A model generated the notes under the pieces. It was not told the origin of the DNA. It saw only the letters and a program-made list of their open reading frames with translations, and ran no database searches. The translations under genes and the position numbers were made by a program. From NCBI RefSeq assembly GCF_042647465.1, contig NZ_JBHRVN010000004.1: DNA of 64,000 bases, one strand, 5' to 3'. This stretch comes from Wagnerdoeblera intermedia (GTDB lineage Bacteria; Pseudomonadota; Alphaproteobacteria; Rhodobacterales; Rhodobacteraceae). Shown in pieces: positions 52,763-61,201 of the stretch. The stretch's first letter is position 1. Each line of letters opens with the position of its first letter.

Positions 52763-54862
52763 ATGACCGAGATCGCGGAGATCATGGCCGAGATGAGCTA
52801 CAGCACAGTCCACGACAGCCTGGATGAGGGGAGAGCCTGGATTGAGTCCCGCGCCATCGCGCGCCATTTCATCAATGGCCGCCCCTGCGAGGGGGGCGAC
52901 CTGCGCCCTGTCCTCAATCCCGCAACCGGTACTCAACTGGCCCGCGTGCCTCTGGCCCGCGAGGCAGAACTTTCCGCCGCCCTGGCCTCCGCGCGTCAGG
53001 CGCAGTCGGGTTGGGCGGCGCTGGGCGGTGAGGGGCGGGCACGTCACCTCTTTGCCCTGGCCCGTGCGCTGCAAAAGCAGGAGCGCCTCTTCGCAGAGAC
53101 AGAGGCACTGAACCTTGGCGGCAGTCTGCGCGCTTTACGTGAGAGGGATCTTCCGCTCGCGATTCAGTCTCTGCGCCACCACGCAGGTTCCGCCCTGCAG
53201 CGGGAGGAGGCCTCTTCCGCAGCTTCGCCCCATGGCATCTGCGCCGGGCTTTGCACGCGACAGGCCCCGTTGCTGACAGCGGTCACTCTCCTCGCGCCCG
53301 CATTGGCGGCAGGCAATGTCGTGGTGTTGAAGCCCTCGCATCTGACGCCGCTCAGTGCTGATCTTCTGGCCGGGCTGGCGCAGGACAGCGGCCTGCCGCC
53401 GGGTGTTCTGACCCTCCTTCAGGGCGATGAGGAAACGGGCGCTCTGCTTTCCGGGCATCCTGAGGTCGATATGGTCGCCTTCTGCGGATCTGCGGCTTCG
53501 GCCGTAGAACTCCGCGAAGCCCTTGCGGGTCGGGGCAAAGCCCTAGCGCTTTCGATCACCGGATCCACCACCTTTATCCTGCTGGAGGATGCGGATCCCG
53601 ATGCTGCCGCAGAGGCCCTGGCTGAGAGCCTGCGCATGAGGCCGGGGGACAGCGGCCCCCGCCTTCTGGTGCAGGAGGGGATCGCTGCCGATTTTACCGC
53701 AAGGCTGAAGGCGCGGCTGGCCAGGCGCCCGGATGAGGCGCTGTTGTGCACTCCCGAGGCCATTGTCGCCTTCCGCACCGCGGAGGAGGCTCTGCAGCTG
53801 GCCGCCCACGCCCGCTTTCCCCAATCCGCCTCGATCTGGAGCGAGACGATCACCGTGGCGAGCGATCTTGCATTGCGGGTGAAGGCGGCGGAGGTCTGGA
53901 TCAACTGCATCGGAGAGCGGCATCCCGGCACGGCGTCCTTCGGGATCGGCTTTGATCCGCTGGGCGGCTCCCGGGGGGCGGAGGTCTTTCTCAGGGCTCC
54001 GGCTGCGGGTGGCATTCAGCGGCCTGACCCCGCCGCTCCCTGGTCCGAAGACACTGTGACCGGCAGGCCCGGCGCGAGAGAGGAGGCACCTCTGAAGCAT
54101 TGGATCGGCGGAAAGTTCACCGCGGGAGACGCGGGTTTGTCTCTGGCCGTCCCGGGCGGCCCCCGGGTCGCTTCCGGAAATCGTAAAGACATCCGCAATG
54201 CTGTTGAAGCGGCAGTGAATGCAACAGCCTGGCCTGCACTGAGCAGCGATCAGCGCGCTCAGGCTCTGTGGTCTGTTGCGGAACACCTCCGGCAGCGCCA
54301 GGCTGAATTCGCCGCCCTCACTTCAGACCAGGAGGTTGAAGAGGCGATCCGCAGCCTCTTCGCCACAGCCGCTCTCGCCGGTCATATTCAGGGCAGGGTG
54401 CAGGAGACGAATCCGGGCTATCTGACACTGGAGCGCTTTGATCCTCTGGGTGTCATTGCCATTCTCTGCCCGCCCGAAGCCCCGCTTGCGCGGCTCATCG
54501 CCCTCACCGCCCCGGCCCTTGCAATGGGAAATCGCGTGGTCTGCGTCCCGTCAGAGGCCGCGCCCCATGTGGGGGCAAAACTCGCGCAGGTTTTTGCCCT
54601 CTCGGATCTTCCGGCGGGGGCGCTGAATATCGTGACCGGACCACAGCTGCCGCTGGCAGAGGTCCTGGCCCTGCATGAAGAGGTCAGCGCAATATGGTCT
54701 TTCGGTACCGCCCAAGGCAGCGCCAGGGCTGAGGCTCTCTCAGCGGCCAGGCTCAAACCCTGTCTCACAGAGGGTGGCAACAGCCTGTGGCAGAGCGGCA
54801 CGACAGAGATGCTGAAAAGGGCAGCCCGAAGCCGGACAATCTGGCTGCCCTATGGGGCTTAG
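52763..54862 (+). CDS. tandem ALDH-fold protein with degenerate catalytic residues
   Basis: A 699-aa protein made of one full ALDH-like unit (about residues 20-420) plus a second partial ALDH NAD-binding region (about 430-699). The first unit keeps the fold (NPATGTQLARV, LKPSHLTPL, GSTTFILLEDADPDAA). But the segment that normally holds ELGGKS reads SITGST, and the one that normally holds GQxC reads RPGDSGPRL, so both catalytic residues are missing. The second half lacks the catalytic domain. It is 9 bp after deoC. A structural or regulatory partner of the first ALDH is possible. It may represent a family-wide feature. Confidence 0.85.
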   Translation: MTEIAEIMAEMSYSTVHDSLDEGRAWIESRAIARHFINGRPCEGGDLRPVLNPATGTQLARVPLAREAELSAALASARQAQSGWAALGGEGRARHLFALARALQKQERLFAETEALNLGGSLRALRERDLPLAIQSLRHHAGSALQREEASSAASPHGICAGLCTRQAPLLTAVTLLAPALAAGNVVVLKPSHLTPLSADLLAGLAQDSGLPPGVLTLLQGDEETGALLSGHPEVDMVAFCGSAASAVELREALAGRGKALALSITGSTTFILLEDADPDAAAEALAESLRMRPGDSGPRLLVQEGIAADFTARLKARLARRPDEALLCTPEAIVAFRTAEEALQLAAHARFPQSASIWSETITVASDLALRVKAAEVWINCIGERHPGTASFGIGFDPLGGSRGAEVFLRAPAAGGIQRPDPAAPWSEDTVTGRPGAREEAPLKHWIGGKFTAGDAGLSLAVPGGPRVASGNRKDIRNAVEAAVNATAWPALSSDQRAQALWSVAEHLRQRQAEFAALTSDQEVEEAIRSLFATAALAGHIQGRVQETNPGYLTLERFDPLGVIAILCPPEAPLARLIALTAPALAMGNRVVCVPSEAAPHVGAKLAQVFALSDLPAGALNIVTGPQLPLAEVLALHEEVSAIWSFGTAQGSARAEALSAARLKPCLTEGGNSLWQSGTTEMLKRAARSRTIWLPYGA

Positions 54863-55761
54863 CTCAGTCGCTCGGGCAGGCTCAGCCCGCGCAAAGCCTC
54901 CGCCACAGGCAGGGCCTTCCTGCCCTCACGCTGGACATGGCTGAGACGGACCGCGCCGCTGCCGCAGGCAACCACCAGACCCTCCCCGGGCAATATCGTG
55001 CCCGGGCTGCCCGCGCCGGCGACCGCCGTGGCACGCAGAACCTTCAGCCGTTCACTGCCCATCTGACACCAGGCACCCGGAAAGGGCGAGAGACCGCGAA
55101 TGCGCCGCGCCACCACCTCAGAGGGCAGCGACCAGTCGATGCGCGCCTCCGCCTTATCGATCTTTCTGGCATAGGTGACGCCCTCCTCAGGCTGAACCTC
55201 AGCCTTCAGATCGGGCAATTGCGCAAGGGCCGTGACGATCATCTTCGCCCCAAGCACAGAGAGCCGGTCATGCAGATCCGAAGTGGTCTCCTCTGCACCA
55301 ATCGCAACCGCTTCGCGCAGCAGCACCGGGCCTGTGTCCAGACCGGCTTCCATCTGCATGATGCAGATCCCGGTCTCAGCATCCCCCTCCATGATCGCAC
55401 GATGGATCGGTGCCGCCCCGCGCCAGCGCGGCAGCAGAGAGGCATGGATGTTCAGACAGCCATGTTTAGGGGCATCCAGAACCACCTGGGGCAGCAAAAG
55501 CCCATAGGCCACCACCACCGCCACATCGGCATCGAGTGCGGCAAATTCCGCCTGAGCTTCTTGGGTCTTCAGCGACACCGGATGGCGCACCTCCAGGCCA
55601 AGCGCTTCTGCCGCCGCCTGCACCGGAGAGGGACGCAGCTGCTGCCCGCGCCCGGCCGGGCGCGGAGGCTGGGAATAAACCGCCACGATCTCATGCTCCG
55701 CCGCCAGCGCCTGAAGCGCCGCCACGGAAAACTCGGGTGTCCCCATAAAAATGACACGCAT
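54859..55761 (-). CDS. fmt: methionyl-tRNA formyltransferase
   Basis: Formylates initiator Met-tRNA using 10-formyl-THF. It has MRVIFMGTPEFSVAALQAL, the NIHASLLPRWRGAAPIHRA motif (Asn/His of the active site) and the TGICIMQMEAGLDTGP block. It has 300 aa. It is the last gene of a leftward series of def paralogs, with a 6-bp gap to the one upstream. It overlaps the convergent ALDH-like gene by 4 bp. Confidence 0.97.
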   Translation of the reverse strand: MRVIFMGTPEFSVAALQALAAEHEIVAVYSQPPRPAGRGQQLRPSPVQAAAEALGLEVRHPVSLKTQEAQAEFAALDADVAVVVAYGLLLPQVVLDAPKHGCLNIHASLLPRWRGAAPIHRAIMEGDAETGICIMQMEAGLDTGPVLLREAVAIGAEETTSDLHDRLSVLGAKMIVTALAQLPDLKAEVQPEEGVTYARKIDKAEARIDWSLPSEVVARRIRGLSPFPGAWCQMGSERLKVLRATAVAGAGSPGTILPGEGLVVACGSGAVRLSHVQREGRKALPVAEALRGLSLPERLS

Positions 55762-55767
55762 CAGAGG

Positions 55768-56265
55768 TTACCTCCGGCTCAGCTTGGCCGCCTTCGCCAG
55801 CAGCATTTTGCGCTTCAGGGGGCTCAGCCGGTCGAAATACAGCCTGCCCTGCAGATGGTCGATCTGATGCTGCACCGAGGTCGCCCAGAGATGCACGAAG
55901 TCGCGCTCCTCCGTCTCACCCTTTTCATTCAGAAAGCGCACCGTCACCGCGCGGGGACGTGAGATGACGGCAGAGACACCCGGCAGATTGGGGCTGGCCT
56001 CATCATGCTCGCGCATCTGGCCAGAGGCATGCAGAATCTCAGGGTTCGCCATCAGAACGGCCTTGCCGCGCTCGTCTGAGCAATCCACCACCGCGAGTTG
56101 CAACATGACACCAATCTGCGGCCCGGCCAGGCCCACCCCGGGCATGGCGTCCATGGTCTCCACCATATCCGCCCAGATGGCGCGGATCTCATCGGTGATC
56201 TCCGCCACCGGCGGCACGACGGTTTTCAGGCGTTTGTCGGGATAGGACAGAAAGGGGCGGAGCAT
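55768..56265 (-). CDS. peptide deformylase-like protein without catalytic residues
   Basis: A 165-aa deformylase paralog. Motif 1 is kept as GVGLAGPQ, but the metal-ligand motif EGCLS is replaced by EASPN, removing the Cys ligand, and HEIDH reads HQIDH, removing the catalytic Glu. It should not bind metal or deformylate. It sits next to fmt and two intact def genes, so its fold may serve another role, such as peptide or ribosome binding. The reading frame is intact, so it is not a broken pseudogene. Confidence 0.88.
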   Translation of the reverse strand: MLRPFLSYPDKRLKTVVPPVAEITDEIRAIWADMVETMDAMPGVGLAGPQIGVMLQLAVVDCSDERGKAVLMANPEILHASGQMREHDEASPNLPGVSAVISRPRAVTVRFLNEKGETEERDFVHLWATSVQHQIDHLQGRLYFDRLSPLKRKMLLAKAAKLSRR

Positions 56266-56275
56266 GGGCTCTCCT

Positions 56276-56779
56276 TCACAAAGTCATGGCCTGAAGCCGG
56301 GGGCTGGCTTCAAAGCGCGCAGGCTCAGACATCAGATCGATGCAAAGCCGTCCGTTCAGATGGTCAAATTCATGCTGCGCGCAAACGGCTTCCATACCGC
56401 TCATGCGCTTATGCCGGCGCGTCCCGCTCAGATCCGTCCAGCTTAAGTCAATCTCCGCAGGCCGCACCACCTCGCCCGGCACATCCGGGATCGAGAGGCA
56501 GCCCTCAGTAAAGCTGGCCGTTTCCTCTGAAAATCCGGTAATTTCCGGATTGATGCAGACAAAAGGCTCCGGCGTGCCGTCTTTCCAGGTCAAATCCATC
56601 ACAAAGATCCGCAAAAGCGCACCCACCTGCGGCCCGGCCAGCCCCCGACCCGGGGCGGCATACATGGTCTCAAGCATATCAGCCGCCAGGCTGCGGATCT
56701 CAGCCGTCACCTCTGCCACCGGTAAAGCGATGCGGCGCAGACGCGGATCGGGAAACTTAAGGATGTTGAGAATGGTCAT
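56276..56779 (-). CDS. peptide deformylase (second paralog)
   Basis: Removes the formyl group from nascent peptides. Catalytic motifs are complete: GRGLAGPQ, EGCLSIPD, and QHEFDHLNG. It has 167 aa from the ATG at 56779, and the in-frame upstream Met is not conserved. It lies 10 bp before the degenerate paralog and 142 bp from the third def. The GRG in motif 1 is less usual. Confidence 0.93.
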   Translation of the reverse strand: MTILNILKFPDPRLRRIALPVAEVTAEIRSLAADMLETMYAAPGRGLAGPQVGALLRIFVMDLTWKDGTPEPFVCINPEITGFSEETASFTEGCLSIPDVPGEVVRPAEIDLSWTDLSGTRRHKRMSGMEAVCAQHEFDHLNGRLCIDLMSEPARFEASPRLQAMTL

Positions 56780-56852
56780 GCCACCGCATAACACCGATCC
56801 CCACCCTGCGTCGAGAGCAGGCCACAGTCCCGGCCCGCTCTTTGGTTTTTTT

Positions 56853-56885
56853 CAAAATACTCCGGGGTCCGGGGCAGCGCCCCGG
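56853..56885 (+). repeat. intergenic repeat copy B (AAAATACTC-CGGGG element)
   Basis: CAAAATACTCCGGGG followed by the hairpin CCGGGGC-AGC-GCCCCGG (56869-56885), between two def genes. Same core and layout as copy A at 34231 and, inverted, copy C at 58889. Confidence 0.75.
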
Positions 56886-56921
56886 CGTCTTCCGCCAGAG
56901 AGCGGTCTGCCGAAAAGAGCT

Positions 56922-57449
56922 TCAGCCCCGCGCGATCTCGCGCTTCAGCTTCTCCATCCGGCGGGTGATCATCTGACGCTTCATCGGTCCGAGATAATCG
57001 ATGAAAAGCTTCCCGTTCAGGTGGTCGATCTCATGCTGCACGCAGGTCGCCCAAAGACCTTCAAAGGTCTCTTCCTGAGCCGCTCCGGTCACATCCTGCC
57101 AGCGCACGGTCACTACCGCCGGGCGGGTGACTTCGGCATATTGCTCAGGGATCGAGAGACAGCCTTCCTCATAGGTGCTGGTTTCCTCTGAGCTTGCGAT
57201 GACTTCCGGGTTCACCAGGATCATCGGGCGGCGCGGCTCGGGATCTTTGGTGCAGTCCATGGTGATGATCCGGCTCATCACGCCGATCTGCGGACCGGCC
57301 AGGCCGACGCCGGGGGCGTCATACATGGTCTCAAGCATGTCCTGGCCAAGCTGCGCCAGAGCCTCGTCAAAGAGGGTAACGGGGGCGCAGGGCTTTTTCA
57401 GCCGCGGGTCGGGGTGGATGAGGATATTGCGCAGGGTCATGGCGCTCAT
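56922..57449 (-). CDS. def: peptide deformylase (third paralog, canonical)
   Basis: Canonical type 1 enzyme: GVGLAGPQIG, EGCLSIPE and QHEIDHLNG are intact, with 175 aa from the ATG at 57449 or 172 from 57440 (MTLRNILIHPDPRL). No strong SD decides between them. It is the first of three def-family genes in front of fmt and the most like housekeeping Def. Confidence 0.95.
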   Translation of the reverse strand: MSAMTLRNILIHPDPRLKKPCAPVTLFDEALAQLGQDMLETMYDAPGVGLAGPQIGVMSRIITMDCTKDPEPRRPMILVNPEVIASSEETSTYEEGCLSIPEQYAEVTRPAVVTVRWQDVTGAAQEETFEGLWATCVQHEIDHLNGKLFIDYLGPMKRQMITRRMEKLKREIARG

Positions 57450-57654
57450 CTAGGCGATCATGGACTGTCCTGCAAGGTGAGCGCGAATTTGACGCCCCCG
57501 TATGCTGCTGCCACTTGCTGTGAGAAGAACTGCCCGCTAACCTGCGCATCAAGGGGGCAGATGTTCCGGATGATTTTTATGATCCGGTAATTTTTCCCGA
57601 AATAAAATATATTATGCGGATAAAATTCCGTCCTGCACGATCGGGTGAGACAGC

Positions 57655-58827
57655 ATGAGCTTTGATGAAATCATTGACCGCCGCGGCACGCATTCCGTCA
57701 AATGGGACATGATGGAGAAAATCTATCAGGTTCCGGCAGACAGCGGTATCGCCATGTGGGTGGCGGATATGGACTTCCGCCCGCCGGCCTGCGTGCAAAA
57801 CGCGCTTGAGGCAATGACCCGCCACGGTGTCTACGGCTATTACGGTGATGACAGCTCTTATCTGGCAGCGATCCGCTGGTGGATGAAAACCCGCCACGAC
57901 TGGGAGGTTGCACCCGAGGCCATTCTGACCGCGCATGGTCTGGTCAACGGCACGGCGCTTTGCGTGCAGGCCTATACCGAAAAAGGCGAGGGTGTCGCGG
58001 TCATGGCACCGGTCTACCACGCTTTCGGTCGTGTCATCAAAGCCGCCGATCGCCGCCTGCTGGAACTGCCTCTGGCGACGGTGAATGGCCGGTATGAAAT
58101 GGATTTCGACAGCTGGGAAGCCATGATGGATCCCGGTGTGAAGATGATGATCCTCTGCTCGCCGCATAACCCCGGCGGACGGGTCTGGACCCCGCAGGAG
58201 TTGCGCCAGGTTGCCGATTTCTGCAGACGCCATGATCTGGTGCTGGTCTCGGATGAGATCCACCATGATCTGGTGTTCGGCGGGGCAAAGCACACGGTCA
58301 TGGCCAATGCCGCGCCGGAGATTTCCGATCGCCTGGTGATGATGACGGCCACCACCAAGACCTTCAATATCGCAGGCTCACATACCGGAAATATCATTGT
58401 GCCGGATGCGAACCTGCGGGCGAAGCTTCAAAGTGTGATGAATGCGCTTGGGATTTCCGGAAACACCTTTGGCTATATGATGGCCGAAGCGGCCTACAGC
58501 CCCGAGGGCGCTGCCTGGGTCGATGAGCTGGTCGCCTATATCGACGGCAACCGGAAGCTCTTTGATGAGGGGATCAATGCCATTCCGGGGCTGAACTCCA
58601 TGCCGCTGGAGGCGACCTATCTGGCCTGGGTGGATTTCTCGGGCACCGGCATGGCGCCCGCTGAATTCAAAGCCCGGGTGGAGAAAGAGGCCGGGATCGC
58701 GGCGAACCATGGCGACAGCTTTGGTCGGGGCGGTGAAAATTTCCTGCGCTTCAACCTTGCGACGCCGCGTTCGCGGGTGCTCGAAGCGGTTGAGCGGCTG
58801 AAGAAGGCCTTTTCGGATCTGCAGTGA
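57655..58827 (+). CDS. PatB/MalY-type aminotransferase, likely cystathionine beta-lyase
   Basis: PLP-dependent class I/II enzyme of 390 aa, MalY/PatB group, which usually cleaves cystathionine or related C-S bonds. The Schiff-base Lys is in TATTKTFNIAGSH; the N-terminal MWVADMDFRPP and the CSPHNPGGRVW motif are diagnostic. An inverted repeat CCGGAT-N10-ATCCGG (57566-57587) and an AT-rich stretch lie in the 205-bp upstream gap and may be an operator with its promoter. It is monocistronic. Confidence 0.92.
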   Translation: MSFDEIIDRRGTHSVKWDMMEKIYQVPADSGIAMWVADMDFRPPACVQNALEAMTRHGVYGYYGDDSSYLAAIRWWMKTRHDWEVAPEAILTAHGLVNGTALCVQAYTEKGEGVAVMAPVYHAFGRVIKAADRRLLELPLATVNGRYEMDFDSWEAMMDPGVKMMILCSPHNPGGRVWTPQELRQVADFCRRHDLVLVSDEIHHDLVFGGAKHTVMANAAPEISDRLVMMTATTKTFNIAGSHTGNIIVPDANLRAKLQSVMNALGISGNTFGYMMAEAAYSPEGAAWVDELVAYIDGNRKLFDEGINAIPGLNSMPLEATYLAWVDFSGTGMAPAEFKARVEKEAGIAANHGDSFGRGGENFLRFNLATPRSRVLEAVERLKKAFSDLQ

Positions 58828-58830
58828 GCC

Positions 58831-58910
58831 TGCGGGGGGCTGGCGGACAGAAGTGGGGGCTCTGCCCCCGCTTTGGCAGGCCAAAGCTCCCCCGGAGTAT
58901 TTTTTAAAAG
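58831..58910 (-). repeat. intergenic repeat copy C (inverted), with two hairpins
   Basis: On the minus strand it reads AAAATACTCCGGGGG (core at 58889-58906) followed by hairpins GTGGGGGC/GCCCCCGC and CTTTGG/CCAAAG. It lies just after the patB-type gene and before the ccrM terminator. It is longer than copies A and B but shares their core. Confidence 0.7.
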
Positions 58911-58917
58911 CCAAAGT

Positions 58918-58949
58918 AAAACCCGCGCTTTTGGGGCGCGGGTTTTTTT
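58918..58949. terminator. intrinsic terminator between patB-type gene and ccrM
   Basis: Stem AAACCCGCGC / GCGCGGGTTT with a 7-nt loop and T7 on the + strand; the A-run is shorter on the left. It lies 1-2 bp from the ccrM stop. Confidence 0.85.
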
Positions 58950-58950
58950 A

Positions 58951-60054
58951 TCAGTTGTTCATTTCGGCGCGGATCTGCTGGCGCAGGCTGTCGATCGGTA
59001 TGGTTTTTCCGTCACGGCGGAAGTGCCAATAGGTCCAGCCGTTGCAGCTCGGGGCCTTTTCATAGGCGGCGCCGACCTGATGGATGGAGCCTGCGACGCT
59101 GTCACCGGCGAGGGTGCCGTCGGCGCGGATTTTTGCGGTGGTGCCGCGCGGCGAGACCAGGACTTCACCGGGGCGCAGCAGGCCGCGCTCAACCAGATGG
59201 CCGAAGGGGATGCGCGGCTCGGCGCGCTTGGAGCCTGCGGTCTCAAGGGCTGAGGCATCGAGGGTGCGGACGCGGGCGATGCGTTTCGCAGCGACCTTGC
59301 GGTAGGCTTCCTCGCGCTCGATGCCGATGAAATTGCGGCCGAGCATTTTGGCGACTGCGCCGGTGGTGCCGGTGCCGAAGAAGGGGTCGAGCACCACATC
59401 GCCCGGATTGGTCGAGCCGATCAGCACGCGGTGGAGCAGCGATTCCGGCTTCTGGGTCGGATGCGCCTTATCGCCATTGGCGTCTTTCAGGCGCTCATGG
59501 CCGGTGCAGAGCGGCAGCAGCCAGTCGGAGCGCATCTGGGTGCCTTCGTTCAGCGCCTTGAGGGCGTCGTAGTTGAAGGTATAGCGCGAGCCTTCCGACT
59601 TCGAGGCCCAGATCATCGTCTCATGGGCATTGGTGAAGCGCTTGCCGCGGAAGTTCGGCATCGGGTTCGATTTGCGCCAGACCACATCGTTTAGCAGCCA
59701 GAAGCCTGCATCCTGCATGGAGGCGCCGACGCGGAAGATATTGTGGTAGGAGCCGATGACCCAGATGGCGCCATTGGGCTTCAGCAGGCGGCGGGCCTCT
59801 GCCAGCCATTCACGGGTGAATTTGTCATAAGCGGCGAAGCTGGAGAACTGGTCCCAGTGATCGTCGACCGCATCGACCTTCGAGTTGTCGGGGCGATGAA
59901 GTTCGCCCTTCAGTTGAAGGTTATAGGGGGGGTCTGCGAAGATCAGATCGATGGAGGCGTCAGGAAGTCCGCGCATCACCTCAATGCAATCACCAGACAA
60001 TATGTCGTTCAGCGGAAGCGCGGGCGCTTCCGTTGCCTTGGTTTTAATAGCCAT
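58951..60054 (-). CDS. ccrM: cell-cycle adenine methyltransferase CcrM (GANTC)
   Basis: Methylates the A of GANTC in a cell-cycle-dependent way. The beta-class order is visible: DPPYNLQ (motif IV) at residues 41-47 and FFGTGTTG (motif I) near residue 225. An about 80-residue C-terminal domain ends in KTIPIDSLRQQIRAEMNN, as in Caulobacter CcrM. It has 367 aa. It is preceded by rnhB in the same direction. Three target sites cluster in the predicted origin. Confidence 0.97.
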   Translation of the reverse strand: MAIKTKATEAPALPLNDILSGDCIEVMRGLPDASIDLIFADPPYNLQLKGELHRPDNSKVDAVDDHWDQFSSFAAYDKFTREWLAEARRLLKPNGAIWVIGSYHNIFRVGASMQDAGFWLLNDVVWRKSNPMPNFRGKRFTNAHETMIWASKSEGSRYTFNYDALKALNEGTQMRSDWLLPLCTGHERLKDANGDKAHPTQKPESLLHRVLIGSTNPGDVVLDPFFGTGTTGAVAKMLGRNFIGIEREEAYRKVAAKRIARVRTLDASALETAGSKRAEPRIPFGHLVERGLLRPGEVLVSPRGTTAKIRADGTLAGDSVAGSIHQVGAAYEKAPSCNGWTYWHFRRDGKTIPIDSLRQQIRAEMNN

Positions 60055-60141
60055 TACTCTGCCTCAGGTTCGCGCATTTTTGCGCGTTATTGTCCGACCA
60101 ATTTCGGGCAAAGCAGGGGGGCGGTCAAATTGTTTTTTGAA

Positions 60142-60780
60142 TCAAGCCTTTGATGATGGGGCTTGGCACAAGATATTGTGGACAGGCCTGAAGGACCGCC
60201 TATGCGCGGGAGTCACCCCTAAGGAAACAAGGGCTGCGAGGTGATCTTTGGTGGGATAGCCGGCGTTCCGCTCCCAGCCGTAGCCGGGATACTGTTGCGA
60301 AAGGGACTCCATCAGGGCGTCGCGGGCGACCTTGGCGACGATGGAGGCGGCGGCGATGGAGAGCACCCGCGCATCGCCTTTGACCACGGCTTCGGCGGTG
60401 CAGGTCAGCCCCTTCGGCAGGCGGTTGCCGTCAATCAGCGCGTGGTCGGGGGCGCGGGGCAAGGCTGCAATCGCACGTTGCATGGCCAGATGTGAGGCCT
60501 GGAGGATGTTGATCTCGTCGATCTCTTCGACGCTGGCATGGGCGATGGCGACTTCGGCGGTCGCGTGGATTTCCGCCGCGAGCGAAAGGCGGCGGGCGGC
60601 GCTGAGGGCTTTGCTGTCGCCAAGGCCTGCCGGGATGCGCGCGGGGTCAAGGATCACCGCGGCCGCGGTGACAGGTCCGCAGAGGGGGCCGCGGCCCACT
60701 TCATCGACACCGCAGATCAGGCGGGCACCGCGGGCGGCGGCGGCAGTTTCAAAAGAAAAATCGGGGGCAGTTTTTGTCAT
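60142..60780 (-). CDS. rnhB: ribonuclease HII
   Basis: Removes RNA from RNA/DNA hybrids and misincorporated ribonucleotides. The catalytic DEVGRGP starts near residue 26, with the downstream Asp residues in ILDPARIPAGLGDSK and ALIDGNRLPKG. It has 212 aa. It precedes ccrM by 87 bp, a pairing common in alphaproteobacteria. Confidence 0.96.
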   Translation of the reverse strand: MTKTAPDFSFETAAAARGARLICGVDEVGRGPLCGPVTAAAVILDPARIPAGLGDSKALSAARRLSLAAEIHATAEVAIAHASVEEIDEINILQASHLAMQRAIAALPRAPDHALIDGNRLPKGLTCTAEAVVKGDARVLSIAAASIVAKVARDALMESLSQQYPGYGWERNAGYPTKDHLAALVSLGVTPAHRRSFRPVHNILCQAPSSKA

Positions 60781-60826
60781 GCCCCCGTGATGCCGCCCCT
60801 TGCGCGGGGCGGCAAGAGAAATCCGG

Positions 60827-61201
60827 TCAGCGGATCAATGCGCCGCGGGGCGGGCCGGCGTGGCCGGGACGGGGCGCGTGATGGTGGACGGGCGGGCGCT
60901 GCGGATGGGCACGGTAGTGCGGCGGGGGCGGCGGTGCATGCCGGGCATGGCGGGGCGGCGCTGCGCGGTGATGATGGCGCGGCGGGGGCGGCGGCGGCGC
61001 GGCATGGCGGCGGCGGTCGTCGTGACGATCAGCTTTATTGAGGGCGGTGCCGATAATGGCGACGGCGGCCACCCCGGCGAGCAGGCGGGCGAAGTCATCA
61101 TTGGCGCGCGCGGGGCTGGCGGTCGTGCCGGTTACGGCCAGGGCCAGAGCGAGTGTGCTGAAAAGGGCAGTCAGGCGTTTTGGAAAGCGCAGTCGGGTCA
61201 T
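60827..61201 (-). CDS. hypothetical secreted protein with His/Pro/Arg-rich tail
   Basis: A 124-aa protein with a signal peptide (about residues 1-33, ending ASPARA), a hydrophobic segment (LLAGVAAVAIIGTAL, about 40-55), and then a long low-complexity tail of H, P and R. The His clusters could bind metal ions, but nothing in the sequence proves it. I prefer the ATG at 61201, because the longer frame is not signal-like. A GC hairpin (GCCGCCCC/GGGGCGGC, 60792-60813) follows the gene. No named family recognised. Confidence 0.6.
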   Translation of the reverse strand: MTRLRFPKRLTALFSTLALALAVTGTTASPARANDDFARLLAGVAAVAIIGTALNKADRHDDRRRHAAPPPPPPRHHHRAAPPRHARHAPPPPPHYRAHPQRPPVHHHAPRPGHAGPPRGALIR

